A DNA stretch of 64,000 nucleotides from Mycobacterium sp. AZCC_0083. Its GTDB lineage: Bacteria; Actinomycetota; Actinomycetes; Mycobacteriales; Mycobacteriaceae. The stretch is taken from NCBI RefSeq assembly GCF_014202335.1, contig NZ_JACHGP010000004.1, forward strand, positions 202,024 through 266,023. Reading direction: 5' to 3'. The notes below the pieces were generated by a model, which searched no databases, had not been told where the DNA came from, and was given only the letters and a program-made list of their open reading frames with translations. Both the position numbers and the translations under genes were made by a program. Position 1 is the first letter of the stretch; every line of letters starts with the position of its first letter. Of the stretch, positions 55,270-64,000 are shown one piece after another.

Positions 55270-57201
55270 ATGGGTGGTGGAGAGATGCGTGCTGGGGAAT
55301 CGGGGCTTCGCTCCGAGCCGGCCATTGCGCCGCCGCCGCGTCGGATCAGGTCGGCGTCGGACATCCTTCGGCTGCTGCCCTACCTGTTGCCGTACCGGGT
55401 GCGGTGGACCGCGATGCTCGTCGCCGCACTCCTCAGCCTCGGCGCCACCGTCACGATCCCGCTGATGACCAAGGCCGTGATCGACGGGCCCATCCGCCAC
55501 CAGAACCAACAGCAGTTGTGGGTTCTCGGCACCGCAGCCACGGCCTTGCTGGTGTCGGAGGCGGTGCTCTGGTTCATCCGCCGCTGGCTGGTGGCACGCG
55601 CCACCATGGGCGTCGAGGCCGACATCCGCAAGGACCTCTACGCCCGTCTGCAGATCCTGCCGATGTCCTTCCACGGGCAGTGGCAGTCCGGACAGCTGCT
55701 GTCGCGGGTGATGAACGACCTGAGCACCATCCGCCAGTTCCTGTCGTTTGGGCTGCTGTTCCTGCTTCTCAACGTCATCCAGATCATCGTGGTGACCGGC
55801 ATCCTGCTGGCCATGTACTGGCCGCTCGGCGTCGTGGTGGTGGTGTCGATCGTGCCGATCACCGTGACCGTGCTGCACTTCGAGCGCCAGTACACCAAGC
55901 TCTCCCGCCTGGCCCAGGACCAGTCCGGCAACGTCGCGACTCACGTCGAGGAGCAGGCGCTCGGGCTGCGGGTGGTCAAGGCCTTCGGCCGCGAGGAGTA
56001 CGCGTATCAGCGGTTCGACGAGCGTGCCACCGACCTTTTCGACACCGAGGTCCGCAAGGTCGGCGTCTCGGCGAAGTTCTGGACGCTGCTCGAGGCCATC
56101 CCGACCGGCAGCCTGATCGTCGTGCTGGGCTTGGGCGCCTACGCGGCGGGCAACGGCTTGGTGTCCATGGGCACGTTGGTCGCCTTCATCACGATGATGC
56201 TGTCGCTGGTGTGGCCTATCGCCTCGCTGGGGTTCCTGCTGTCGATGACGCAGGAGTCGATGACGGCGGCCAACCGCGTCGCCGAGATCTTCGACGCGCC
56301 GCTCGAGATCACCGACGGCCCCGACGGCGAAACCCCGCGAGGTGGCCGGCTGGAGCTGATCGACGTCGGATTCCGGTTCCCCGATTCGGCGACGTGGTCA
56401 CTGCGCCATGTCGATCTGACCGTCGAACCCGGTGAGACGCTCGCGCTGGTCGGCTCGACGGGTTCGGGCAAGTCGGTGCTGGTGTCGCTGCTGTCGCGGC
56501 TGTATGACGTCACCGAGGGTGCGATCCTCATCGACGGGACCGACATCCGCGAGCTGTCGTTGCCCGCGCTGCGGCAGGCCGTGGCCACCGCCTTCGAGGA
56601 TCCGACGCTGTTCTCGATGTCGGTGGACGAGAACCTCAAGCTGGGCAGGCCGGACGCGACCAATGACCAGATGGCGCAAGCCATCACGGTTGCCGCGGCC
56701 GACTTCGTCTACGACCTGCCGTTCGGATTGGACACCCGGATCGGCGAGCAGGGCATGAGCCTGTCCGGCGGGCAGCGGCAACGGCTCTCGTTGGCAAGGG
56801 CGCTGCTCGCTGCCCCGTCGATCCTGGTACTCGACGACACGCTGTCGGCACTCGACGTGCACACCGAGGCCGTGGTCACCGAGGCGCTGCGCCGCATCCT
56901 TGGATCGGTGACCGGCGTCGTCGTCGCGAACCGCGCCTCGACGGTGCTGCTCGCCGACCGGGTGGCATTGATCGAGGGCGGGACCATCACGCGCGTCGGC
57001 ACGCACACCGAATTGCTCTCCGACGCACCGGAGTACCGCTATCTGTTGGCAGCTGATGACGACCTCGACGACGGAGCCGAGCGCAGCTGCGAGTGGGAGC
57101 AGGACGAGGACCGCAACCGGCTCGACCATCTGTACGAGGAGCGCGGGGCGGCCGAACCGCGCGAAGACGGGCGCGAGCGGGAAGCGGCGGAACGCCGATG
57201 A
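55270..57201 (+). CDS. ABC-type exporter, degenerate-site half
   Basis: This 643-aa half-transporter has six membrane segments, Walker A GSTGSGKSVL and signature LSGGQRQR. The Walker B reads VLDDTLSALD, so the catalytic Glu is Asp, and the H-loop His is Asn (VVVANRASTV). One of its two ATP sites should therefore not hydrolyse. It ends in an acidic, Arg-rich tail. It lies upstream of the exporter at 57230 and forms an asymmetric heterodimer with it. Start ATG 55270; ATG 55285 is an alternative. Confidence 0.9.
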   Translation: MGGGEMRAGESGLRSEPAIAPPPRRIRSASDILRLLPYLLPYRVRWTAMLVAALLSLGATVTIPLMTKAVIDGPIRHQNQQQLWVLGTAATALLVSEAVLWFIRRWLVARATMGVEADIRKDLYARLQILPMSFHGQWQSGQLLSRVMNDLSTIRQFLSFGLLFLLLNVIQIIVVTGILLAMYWPLGVVVVVSIVPITVTVLHFERQYTKLSRLAQDQSGNVATHVEEQALGLRVVKAFGREEYAYQRFDERATDLFDTEVRKVGVSAKFWTLLEAIPTGSLIVVLGLGAYAAGNGLVSMGTLVAFITMMLSLVWPIASLGFLLSMTQESMTAANRVAEIFDAPLEITDGPDGETPRGGRLELIDVGFRFPDSATWSLRHVDLTVEPGETLALVGSTGSGKSVLVSLLSRLYDVTEGAILIDGTDIRELSLPALRQAVATAFEDPTLFSMSVDENLKLGRPDATNDQMAQAITVAAADFVYDLPFGLDTRIGEQGMSLSGGQRQRLSLARALLAAPSILVLDDTLSALDVHTEAVVTEALRRILGSVTGVVVANRASTVLLADRVALIEGGTITRVGTHTELLSDAPEYRYLLAADDDLDDGAERSCEWEQDEDRNRLDHLYEERGAAEPREDGREREAAERR

Positions 57202-57225
57202 GCGCTTGCGCGAAGAGTAGACGGC
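57198..57225. repeat. 28-bp dispersed repeat, copy 2
   Basis: It matches the copy at 21024-21051 at 26 of 28 positions. Here it begins on the stop codon of one exporter gene and ends 4 nt before the start of the next, so it exactly fills the junction. Confidence 0.6.
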
Positions 57226-57229
57226 ACCG

Positions 57230-59050
57230 ATGACCACCACGGACTGGCGGGGACGGGCCGTCACCAATGACGACGACGATCTGCCCATCGACGAATCGGT
57301 CTCGCGCCGCCGCGAGGCCCGCACGCTCCTGGGTTCGCTGCTGCGGCCCTACGCCACCGCGGTCGCACTGCTGGCGATCGTCGTCGTGCTGGAGAACGCC
57401 GCCCGGCTGTCGGTGCCGCTGCTGGTGCAACGCGGCATCGATCAGGGCATCCCGCCGATCGTGGACGGCCGCTCGTCGCGCGAACTGCTGCTGATCGTCG
57501 CGACACTCTGCGGTGTGGTGCTGGTACAGGCCGTCAGCCGGATGTACTTCCTGCGCCGCGCTGGGCGGATCGGTCAAGAAGTGCTACTCGAGTTGCGCCG
57601 CAGGATCTTCCGGCACTTCCAGCGTCTCGACGTCGCCTTCCACGATCGTTACACCTCCGGCCGCGTGGTCGCCCGCTCGACCAACGACGTCGAGGCCATC
57701 CAGGACATGCTGGAGACCGGGTTCGACGGTCTGATCACCGCAGTCCTGACGCTCGTGGGGACGTCGGTGCTGCTCGTCGTGCTCGACGTGCGGCTGGGCC
57801 TGATGTGTCTTGGCGCCTTCCCGGTGCTAGTGGCGCTGGTGTGGTGGTTCCGCACGCAGTCGGCGAAGACCTACAAGAAGGTGCGCGAAAACGCCGCCCT
57901 GGTGATCGTGCAATTCGTCGAGACGATGACGGGCATCAAGGCGGTGCAGGCCTACCGCCGCGAGCCGCGCAACCAGGAGATCTTCGAAGACGTCGCCGAC
58001 CAGTACAAGAACATCAACGAGAAGGCCTTCAAGCTGCTCGCGGTGTTCATGCCGGGGGTCCGGCTGGTCGGCAACATCACCACCGGAATCGTGCTCCTCT
58101 ACGGCGGCTACCGGGTGCTGGAGGGCGAGATGACCCTTGGCACCCTGACCGCCTTCCTGCTGTATCTGCGGATCTTCTTCGAGCCGATGCAGGAGATCTC
58201 GCAGTTCTTCAACACCTTCCAGTCGGCCGCTGCGGCGCTGGAGAAGATCGCAGGAGTGCTTGCCGAGAAGCCGGGCATCGAGGATCCGCCGCAGCCGGTG
58301 CATCTGCAAGAGGTCAACGGCGACATCGGCTTTCACGGCGTGCATTTCTCCTACGCACCGGGCCGCCCCGTGCTGCCCGATCTGACCCTGCAGATACCGG
58401 CCGGCCAGACCGTTGCCCTCGTCGGCACCACGGGCGCAGGCAAGACCACCATCGCGAAGCTGATCGCCCGGTTCTACGACCCCGTCGACGGCTCGGTGAC
58501 ACTCGACGGCGTCGACCTCCGAGATCTCGCGCAGGCCGAACTGCGCCGCCACATCGTGATGGTCACCCAGGAGAACTTCATGTTCGAGGGCACCGTCGCC
58601 GACAACATCCGGTTCGGCAGACCCGACGCCAGCGACGACGAGATGCGCGACGCCGCAAGGGCGGTCGGTGTGGACCGGTTCATCGAGGGACTCGTCGACG
58701 GATACGACACCGACGTAGCCAAGCGCGGCGGCCGGTTGTCGGCGGGCCAGCGACAGCTGATCGCATTCGCGCGGGCGTTCCTCGCCAACCCCGCCGTGCT
58801 GATCCTCGACGAGGCCACCTCGTCGCTGGACATCCCCAGCGAGCGGTTGGTGCAGCGGGCGCTGGCGACCGTGCTGACCGACCGCACCGCCGTGGTCATC
58901 GCGCACCGGCTGTCCACGGTCCAGAGCGCGGACCGCGTGCTCGTCCTCGAACACGGCCGCATCGTCGAGGACGGTCCGCCCGACGAATTGATCACCCGCG
59001 ACGGCAGATACGCCGCACTGCACCGGGCCTGGGTCGACTCGCTGGCCTGA
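57230..59050 (+). CDS. ABC-type exporter, active-site half
   Basis: The 606-aa half-transporter has six membrane segments, Walker A GTTGAGKTT, signature LSAGQRQL, Walker B VLILDEATSSLD and H-loop VVIAHRLST, all intact. With the upstream degenerate half it makes a heterodimeric exporter of the TM287/288 or Rv1272c/Rv1273c type. The cargo is unknown; lipids and drugs are usual for the type. It starts at ATG 57230, 28 nt after the partner's stop. Confidence 0.92.
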   Translation: MTTTDWRGRAVTNDDDDLPIDESVSRRREARTLLGSLLRPYATAVALLAIVVVLENAARLSVPLLVQRGIDQGIPPIVDGRSSRELLLIVATLCGVVLVQAVSRMYFLRRAGRIGQEVLLELRRRIFRHFQRLDVAFHDRYTSGRVVARSTNDVEAIQDMLETGFDGLITAVLTLVGTSVLLVVLDVRLGLMCLGAFPVLVALVWWFRTQSAKTYKKVRENAALVIVQFVETMTGIKAVQAYRREPRNQEIFEDVADQYKNINEKAFKLLAVFMPGVRLVGNITTGIVLLYGGYRVLEGEMTLGTLTAFLLYLRIFFEPMQEISQFFNTFQSAAAALEKIAGVLAEKPGIEDPPQPVHLQEVNGDIGFHGVHFSYAPGRPVLPDLTLQIPAGQTVALVGTTGAGKTTIAKLIARFYDPVDGSVTLDGVDLRDLAQAELRRHIVMVTQENFMFEGTVADNIRFGRPDASDDEMRDAARAVGVDRFIEGLVDGYDTDVAKRGGRLSAGQRQLIAFARAFLANPAVLILDEATSSLDIPSERLVQRALATVLTDRTAVVIAHRLSTVQSADRVLVLEHGRIVEDGPPDELITRDGRYAALHRAWVDSLA

Positions 59051-59070
59051 GGGCCACCCACCACCTCGAG

Positions 59071-59118
59071 ACTGCTGTCAGATCGCAATTGTGGTGTAGA
59101 TCGCGATCTCACCGCAGT
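59071..59118. terminator. Inverted repeat between convergent genes
   Basis: Arms ACTGCTGTCAGATCGC (59071-59086) and GCGATCTCACCGCAGT (59103-59118) pair at 14 of 16 positions around a 16-nt loop. It lies between the convergent ABC exporter and LuxR gene ends. Loop length equals that of the hairpin at 53158. A bidirectional transcript end is likely. Confidence 0.5.
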
Positions 59119-59133
59119 TTCGGCGCGCTGAGG

Positions 59134-59991
59134 TTAGGGGATCAGCCGGAAACTCCTGGCCCTCGACACCGCCTCGTGCCTGGTGCGGGTACCGAGTTTC
59201 GCTGCCGCGCTGCGCAGGTAGCTCTTGACCGTCTCCGGTTTCAGCGAAAGACGTTGGGCAGCTTCGCTGTTCGTGCATCCCAGAGCTACTTGGGCGAGCA
59301 CGTCGAGCTCACGCGTCGTCAACGGCGTGCTGACCGCGGGCGTGTACCCGCCCAGCGCCGCGGCGAGGCGGTCGGCGAGCGTGCGCAACTGTGCCCGGGT
59401 GCCGGGTGCGACCGTGCCGTCGGATGCCAGCCGCCGCAGTTCGGCGTGCACCTCGCGGATCGCCTCGGGGGAGGCCACGCTGTCGCCGAATCCGGCGAGG
59501 TGTGCCTCGCGCAGTCGCAGTCGCCGGTCCACCTCGTCGCGAATGCGCAGCTCGTCCGACAACCGCCGCGCCGAGGCGACCATCAGGTTGGCCGCTCGCC
59601 CGCCGATTGGCGCGCCTGCGCGGTAGGCGCCGTACAACATCGCCCTGGCGGTGCCGTCCACGACGACGGGAACGGCAAGCACCGACTGGATGCCCTCCGA
59701 GAGCACGGGGGTGTCGTAGTCGTGGGTGATGTGCGAGGAGTTGCGATAGTCGGCCACCGACATCGGCCGTCCCGCGACCATGCTGGCGCCGCCGAGCCCC
59801 GACTTCGACCGGACCACCAGGCCGCGCAACAGCCCGGTCCTGGTCCCGACGAACTCGCTCAGCAGCAACGCATCGCCGTGCACCTCGCCGCCGAACAACA
59901 CGGGAACACCGCCCTCCGCCGCGACATAGCGCAGCTCGGCACGCAGCGCGTCCGTGTCACGCGGGCGCAGCAGCGGCGAACGGGCGGACAC
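59134..59991 (-). CDS. GAF-domain LuxR-family transcriptional regulator
   Basis: The 285-aa protein has a central GAF-like sensory domain at about residues 20-150 (EGIQSVLAVPVVVDGTARAMLYG) and a C-terminal LuxR helix-turn-helix (LTTRELDVLAQVALGCTNSEAAQRLSLKPETVKSYLRSAAAKLG). GTG 59991 is chosen because GAAGGAGGGGAATCCC precedes it; longer in-frame starts lie over the divergent gene promoter. It is divergent from two acyl-CoA synthetase genes (58 bp between starts), which it probably regulates. Confidence 0.88.
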   Translation of the reverse strand: MSARSPLLRPRDTDALRAELRYVAAEGGVPVLFGGEVHGDALLLSEFVGTRTGLLRGLVVRSKSGLGGASMVAGRPMSVADYRNSSHITHDYDTPVLSEGIQSVLAVPVVVDGTARAMLYGAYRAGAPIGGRAANLMVASARRLSDELRIRDEVDRRLRLREAHLAGFGDSVASPEAIREVHAELRRLASDGTVAPGTRAQLRTLADRLAAALGGYTPAVSTPLTTRELDVLAQVALGCTNSEAAQRLSLKPETVKSYLRSAAAKLGTRTRHEAVSRARSFRLIP

Positions 59992-60049
59992 GGGATTCCC
60001 CTCCTTCGGGGGTAGCGAACCTGTGAGTGTGACGTGGATCCTATCTGTC

Positions 60050-61756
60050 ATGGGGACCAACACCGATCGCTACCGCACTGCCCGTGATCAACTCGTCGCC
60101 CTGATCAGCGACTACGACAAGGCGGTCGATGCCTTCGCGTGGCCGCAGCTGACGGGCTCGTTCAACTGGGCGACCGACTGGTTCGACGTCATCGCCCGTG
60201 ACCCGTCCACCGCCGACCGCGTCGCGCTGTGGATCGTCGAGCAGGACGGTTCGGAGCAGACTGTGACGTTCGGCGACATGGCGGATCGCTCCGATCGGGT
60301 GGCGACATGGCTCGAGCGGCTCGGCGTCGTCAGGGGGGACCGCGTCATCCTGATGCTGGGAAACCAGGTCGAGCTGTGGGAGTCGATGCTGGCGGTGGCC
60401 AAGCTCGGCGCCGTCATCATGCCGACTACCAGCGCACTAGGTCCGGCCGATCTCGCGGACCGGATCGCCCGCGGCGGCGCTGACGTCGTGATCGCCAACG
60501 CCGTGGATACCGCGAAGTTCGACGGCGCGGCGGGAGACTTCACCCGCATCGTGATCGGCGAACCCGTTGCCGGCTGGCACTCGTACACGGAAGCCGACGA
60601 CACCGAGACCGCCGGTCCCTTCGCCGCAAGGACCACCGTCGACGATTCGATGCTCGTCTACTTCACCTCGGGCACCACCAGCAAGCCCAAGCTGGTCGAG
60701 CACTCGCAGATCAGCTACCCGGTGGGACACATGTCGACGATGGCGTGGATCGGCCTGCGCCCCGGCGACGTGCACCTCGCGATCAGCTCACCCGGCTGGG
60801 CCAAGCACGCGTGGAGTTGCTTCTTCGCGCCGTGGATCGCCGAGTCGACGATCTTCGTCTACAACTACGCGCGGTTCGACGCGGCCGCGCTTCTGCATCA
60901 GATCCGCCGGGCCGGGGTCACCACGTTCTGCGCGCCGCCGACGGTGTGGCGCATGCTGATTCAGTCCGACCTCGGTGCCAGGCCCGATGGTCTTCGCGAG
61001 GTGCTCGGCGCTGGGGAACCGCTCAACCCCGACGTCATCGCCCAAGTCGAACGGGCCTGGGGGCTGACCATCCGGGACGGGTTCGGCCAGACCGAGACGA
61101 CGCTGTCGGTGGGCAACACGCCCGGCCAACCCGTCAAGGCCGGATCGATGGGCCGCCCGATGCCGGGTGTCCCGGTGGTGCTGATCGACCCACTCTCCGG
61201 AGAGCTCGCCGAGGAAGGCGAGATCTGCCTCGACCTCAGCGCGGGTCCGCGGAACCTGATGACCGGCTACCTCGGCGACCAGGAACGCAACGACGCGGTG
61301 ATGGCAGGCGGTTACTACCACACCGGCGACGTGGCAAGCCGCGATGAGGACGGCTACATCACCTACATCGGCCGCACCGACGACGTGTTCAAGTGCTCCG
61401 ACTACAAGGTGTCGCCGTTCGAACTGGAGAGCGTGCTCATCGAACACCCCGCCGTCGTCGAAGCGGCCGTGGTGCCGCAGCCCGACGCCACCCGGCTTGC
61501 CGTGCCGAAGGCGTACGTCGCGCTGGCCGATGGCTGGGCCGCCGATGCCGAGACCGCAAGGTCGATCCTCGAGTACGCCCGCGACCACCTCGCGCCGTAC
61601 CTGAAGGTGCGCCGCGTCGAGTTCTTCGAGCTGCCGAAGACGATTTCGGGCAAGATCCGCCGCGTCGATCTGCGCAAGCGCGAGGATGAGGCACACCGAT
61701 CGGGCTCCCCGATCGAGACGGAGCACCGCTACGAAGACCTGGTAGGTGAGCGATGA
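60050..61756 (+). CDS. AMP-forming acyl-CoA synthetase (acetyl/medium-chain type)
   Basis: This 568-aa adenylate-forming enzyme has core A3 motif [18 protein letters not shown]5 [13 protein letters not shown]7 [24 protein letters not shown], and A10 lysine in [14 protein letters not shown]. It links a short- or medium-chain acid to CoA via an acyl-adenylate. The precise acid is unknown. Its stop overlaps the start of the next synthetase gene (ATGA at 61753-61756). It is divergent from a GAF/LuxR regulator. Confidence 0.9.
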   Translation: MGTNTDRYRTARDQLVALISDYDKAVDAFAWPQLTGSFNWATDWFDVIARDPSTADRVALWIVEQDGSEQTVTFGDMADRSDRVATWLERLGVVRGDRVILMLGNQVELWESMLAVAKLGAVIMPTTSALGPADLADRIARGGADVVIANAVDTAKFDGAAGDFTRIVIGEPVAGWHSYTEADDTETAGPFAARTTVDDSMLVYFTSGTTSKPKLVEHSQISYPVGHMSTMAWIGLRPGDVHLAISSPGWAKHAWSCFFAPWIAESTIFVYNYARFDAAALLHQIRRAGVTTFCAPPTVWRMLIQSDLGARPDGLREVLGAGEPLNPDVIAQVERAWGLTIRDGFGQTETTLSVGNTPGQPVKAGSMGRPMPGVPVVLIDPLSGELAEEGEICLDLSAGPRNLMTGYLGDQERNDAVMAGGYYHTGDVASRDEDGYITYIGRTDDVFKCSDYKVSPFELESVLIEHPAVVEAAVVPQPDATRLAVPKAYVALADGWAADAETARSILEYARDHLAPYLKVRRVEFFELPKTISGKIRRVDLRKREDEAHRSGSPIETEHRYEDLVGER

Positions 61757-63366
61757 AGTCCCAAGACGCCGGACCCACCGACACCCCGATCATCGAGGAG
61801 ACCATCGGAGCGAACTTCGCGCGGATCGCCGCTCGGCATCACGACAACGACGCACTCGTCGACGTCCAAAGCGGCAGGCGTTGGACGTACGGCGAACTCG
61901 ACGCCGAGGTCGACGTGATGGCGCGCGGCCTGATGGCGCTCGGGATCGTCAAGGGCGACCGCGTCGGCATCTGGGCGCCGAACTGCCCCGAGTGGACGAT
62001 CGTGCAGTACGCGTCGGCCAAGATCGGCGCGATCCTGGTCAACATCAACCCCGCCTACCGCACGCACGAGCTGGCCTACGTGCTCAACCAGTCGGGGGTG
62101 CGCACGCTGATCGCCGCGTCGGCGTTCAAGTCCTCCGACTACAGGGGCATGGTCGACGAGGTGCGGCCAGAGGCCCCCGCGCTACGCGAGGTCGTCTTCC
62201 TCGACACCGACGACTGGGCGAAGGTCCGCGACGGCGCCAAGGCGATCACGGCCGACGAACTGGCGACGCGCATGGCCGGGTTGACCAATGACGAACCGAT
62301 CAACGTTCAATACACCTCGGGGACAACGGGTTTCCCCAAGGGGGCGACGTTGTCGCACCGCAACATCCTGAACAACGGGTACTTCACCACCGATCTGCTC
62401 AACCTGGCGTCCGGCGACCGGCTGTGCATTCCCGTGCCCTTCTACCACTGCTTCGGCATGGTGCTTGGAAACCTGGGCTGCACGACGCACGGGGCCACGA
62501 TGGTGATCCCAGCGCCTGGATTCGACCCGGGGGCAACGCTTTTGGCCGTTGAGCAGGAGCGGTGCACCGCGCTCTACGGCGTGCCGACGATGTTCATCGC
62601 GATGTTCGGCCATCCCGACTTCGGCACGCGCGACCTGTCATCGCTGCGCACCGGGATCATGGCGGGCTCGGTCTGCCCGGTCGACGTGATGAAGCGCTGC
62701 GTCAACGAGATGAACATGAGCGAGGTTTCCATCGCCTACGGCATGACCGAGACCTCGCCCGCGTCGTGTCAGACCCTGATCGACGACGACCTGGACCGGC
62801 GGACCTCGTCGATCGGGCGGGCGCATCCGCACGTGGAGATCAAGATCGTCGACCCCGACACCGGCGCCGTCGTCGACAGGGGCCAACCCGGTGAGTTCTG
62901 CACGCGCGGCTACAACGTGATGCTCGGGTACTGGCAGGACGAGGCCAAGACCCGCGAGGCCGTCGACGCCGACGGCTGGATGCACACCGGCGATCTGGCG
63001 GTGATGCGCGAGGACGGCTACTGCAACGTGGTCGGCAGGATCAAGGACATGGTGATCCGCGGCGGGGAGAACATCTACCCGCGCGAGATCGAGGAATTCC
63101 TCTACACCCACCCCGACATCGAGGACGCCCAGGTCATCGGCGTCCCCGACGAGCGCTACGGCGAGGAGACCTGCGCATGGATCCGGATGAGGCCCGGCCG
63201 CGCGCCGCTCGACGCCGACGCGGTGCGCAGTTTCGCGGACGGCAAGCTGGCGCACTACAAGATTCCGCGCTACGTCCACGTCGTCGATGAGTTCCCGATG
63301 ACCATCACGGGCAAGGTCCGCAAGGTCGACATGCGCGCCGAAAGCGTTCGGCTGCTTGGCCTCTAG
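61753..63366 (+). CDS. Fatty-acid-CoA ligase (FadD35-like)
   Basis: The 537-aa protein is an adenylate-forming acyl-CoA ligase with [44 protein letters not shown] and the C-terminal [14 protein letters not shown]. Its sequence resembles mycobacterial FadD35. It is translationally coupled to the preceding synthetase. The two enzymes may act on related substrates in one catabolic route controlled by the GAF/LuxR gene. Confidence 0.9.
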   Translation: MKSQDAGPTDTPIIEETIGANFARIAARHHDNDALVDVQSGRRWTYGELDAEVDVMARGLMALGIVKGDRVGIWAPNCPEWTIVQYASAKIGAILVNINPAYRTHELAYVLNQSGVRTLIAASAFKSSDYRGMVDEVRPEAPALREVVFLDTDDWAKVRDGAKAITADELATRMAGLTNDEPINVQYTSGTTGFPKGATLSHRNILNNGYFTTDLLNLASGDRLCIPVPFYHCFGMVLGNLGCTTHGATMVIPAPGFDPGATLLAVEQERCTALYGVPTMFIAMFGHPDFGTRDLSSLRTGIMAGSVCPVDVMKRCVNEMNMSEVSIAYGMTETSPASCQTLIDDDLDRRTSSIGRAHPHVEIKIVDPDTGAVVDRGQPGEFCTRGYNVMLGYWQDEAKTREAVDADGWMHTGDLAVMREDGYCNVVGRIKDMVIRGGENIYPREIEEFLYTHPDIEDAQVIGVPDERYGEETCAWIRMRPGRAPLDADAVRSFADGKLAHYKIPRYVHVVDEFPMTITGKVRKVDMRAESVRLLGL

Positions 63367-63369
63367 GGC

Positions 63370-63801
<432 letters not shown>

Positions 63802-63871
63802 GGGTGGTTACCTGCTCTCACTAACCATCGGGTACTGCCGTCTACTGTATTCGCTGCTCGGCTTTTAGCCC

Positions 63872-64000
63872 TCAGGCCAACAGCGGGCTCAGTCGGTCCG
63901 CACACTCGGCGAGCACCGGTACCTGACGCGCCAGCAGCTGATCCTGCTCGGCGCGGGCGGACATCGCGACGGCGGCTACGAGAGCTCCCGCGGCCGACCG
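63872..64000 (-). CDS. C-terminal end of an IclR-like regulator (5' end outside window)
   Basis: Forty-two residues are visible, running off the window edge: RSAAGALVAAVAMSARAEQD and then a C-terminal helix ending CADRLSPLLA. The pattern small-residue strand, Met-Ser, long amphipathic helix is that of the effector-domain end of IclR-family regulators. The frame is open to base 64000. The identification is tentative because little is visible. The 70 bp between it and the ClpC-like gene must hold that gene's promoter or its read-through path. Confidence 0.5.
   Translation of the reverse strand, partial: RSAAGALVAAVAMSARAEQDQLLARQVPVLAECADRLSPLLA

Noticed and set aside
57805..60015. 736-codon open frame overlapping the ABC exporter end and the LuxR gene
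   Set aside because: It crosses two well-supported genes, is Arg-rich and shows no domain; an artefact of GC skew.

Overview
The window is high-GC actinobacterial DNA and almost certainly comes from a Mycobacterium/Mycolicibacterium chromosome. The evidence is gene order. From about 1.8 kb to 51 kb the core genes follow the M. tuberculosis Rv0861c-Rv0903c order: ercc3, its helicase-associated partner, moaC-mog-moaE, rpfA, moaD-moaA, a YccF protein, cspB, an MFS pair, MarR/rRNA methylase, sepH, serC, the Rv0885-like diiron protein, fprB, citA, gltA2, the Rv0897c-like oxidoreductase, arfABC and prrBA. GTG starts, ATGA/GTGA stop-start overlaps and TAnnnT boxes 6-7 nt upstream of starts (leaderless pattern) are common, as expected for mycobacteria.

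Layout. 0-1.8 kb: the end of a large Ig-like repeat surface protein, an NmrA-like protein and a VOC protein. 1.8-5.8 kb: XPB/Ercc3 helicase and partner. 5.8-11.4 kb: molybdopterin genes around rpfA, whose 432-bp leader region carries a CRP-type box and a ydaO-type c-di-AMP riboswitch, followed by YccF and a cold-shock protein. 11.4-13.5 kb: an accessory insertion, a DUF559/AbiEi-like gene bounded by related inverted repeats and a glutathione-transferase-fold protein. 13.5-25.8 kb: membrane and regulatory genes, SepH, a map-serC operon and a divergent diiron oxygenase-fprB pair that share a 26-bp CRP-type operator.

25.8-33.8 kb is accessory: a 13E12-family HNH protein with a small Cys-containing partner, a secreted family-1 glycoside hydrolase with an Ig-like module, a small secreted protein, a VOC protein and a cytochrome P450. 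33.8-41.7 kb: citA, pdxH, an MFS, two tandem TetR paralogues, gltA2, and a DHA2 MFS with its MarR regulator. 41.7-51 kb: a 1073-aa cyclase/ATPase/TPR protein, a phytoene-dehydrogenase-like enzyme, FKBP, arfABC and prrBA. 51-59 kb: a PLD-fold protein, a two-gene CHR (chromate) transporter, and three ABC exporters, of which the last two look like an asymmetric heterodimer. 59-64 kb: a GAF/LuxR regulator divergent from two coupled acyl-CoA synthetases, a free-standing ClpC1-type N-terminal domain protein, and the end of an IclR-like gene.

The most unusual items are the stand-alone ClpC N-domain (143 aa, keeping Phe2 and Phe80), the DUF559 gene framed by inverted repeats, the map gene placed between serC and its ancestral divergent CRP-controlled promoter, the exported GH1 fusion, and several short repeats sitting exactly at gene junctions. 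No tRNA, rRNA, CRISPR array or intact insertion sequence was seen. Assignments rest on reading motifs and remembered family features; no database search was run.
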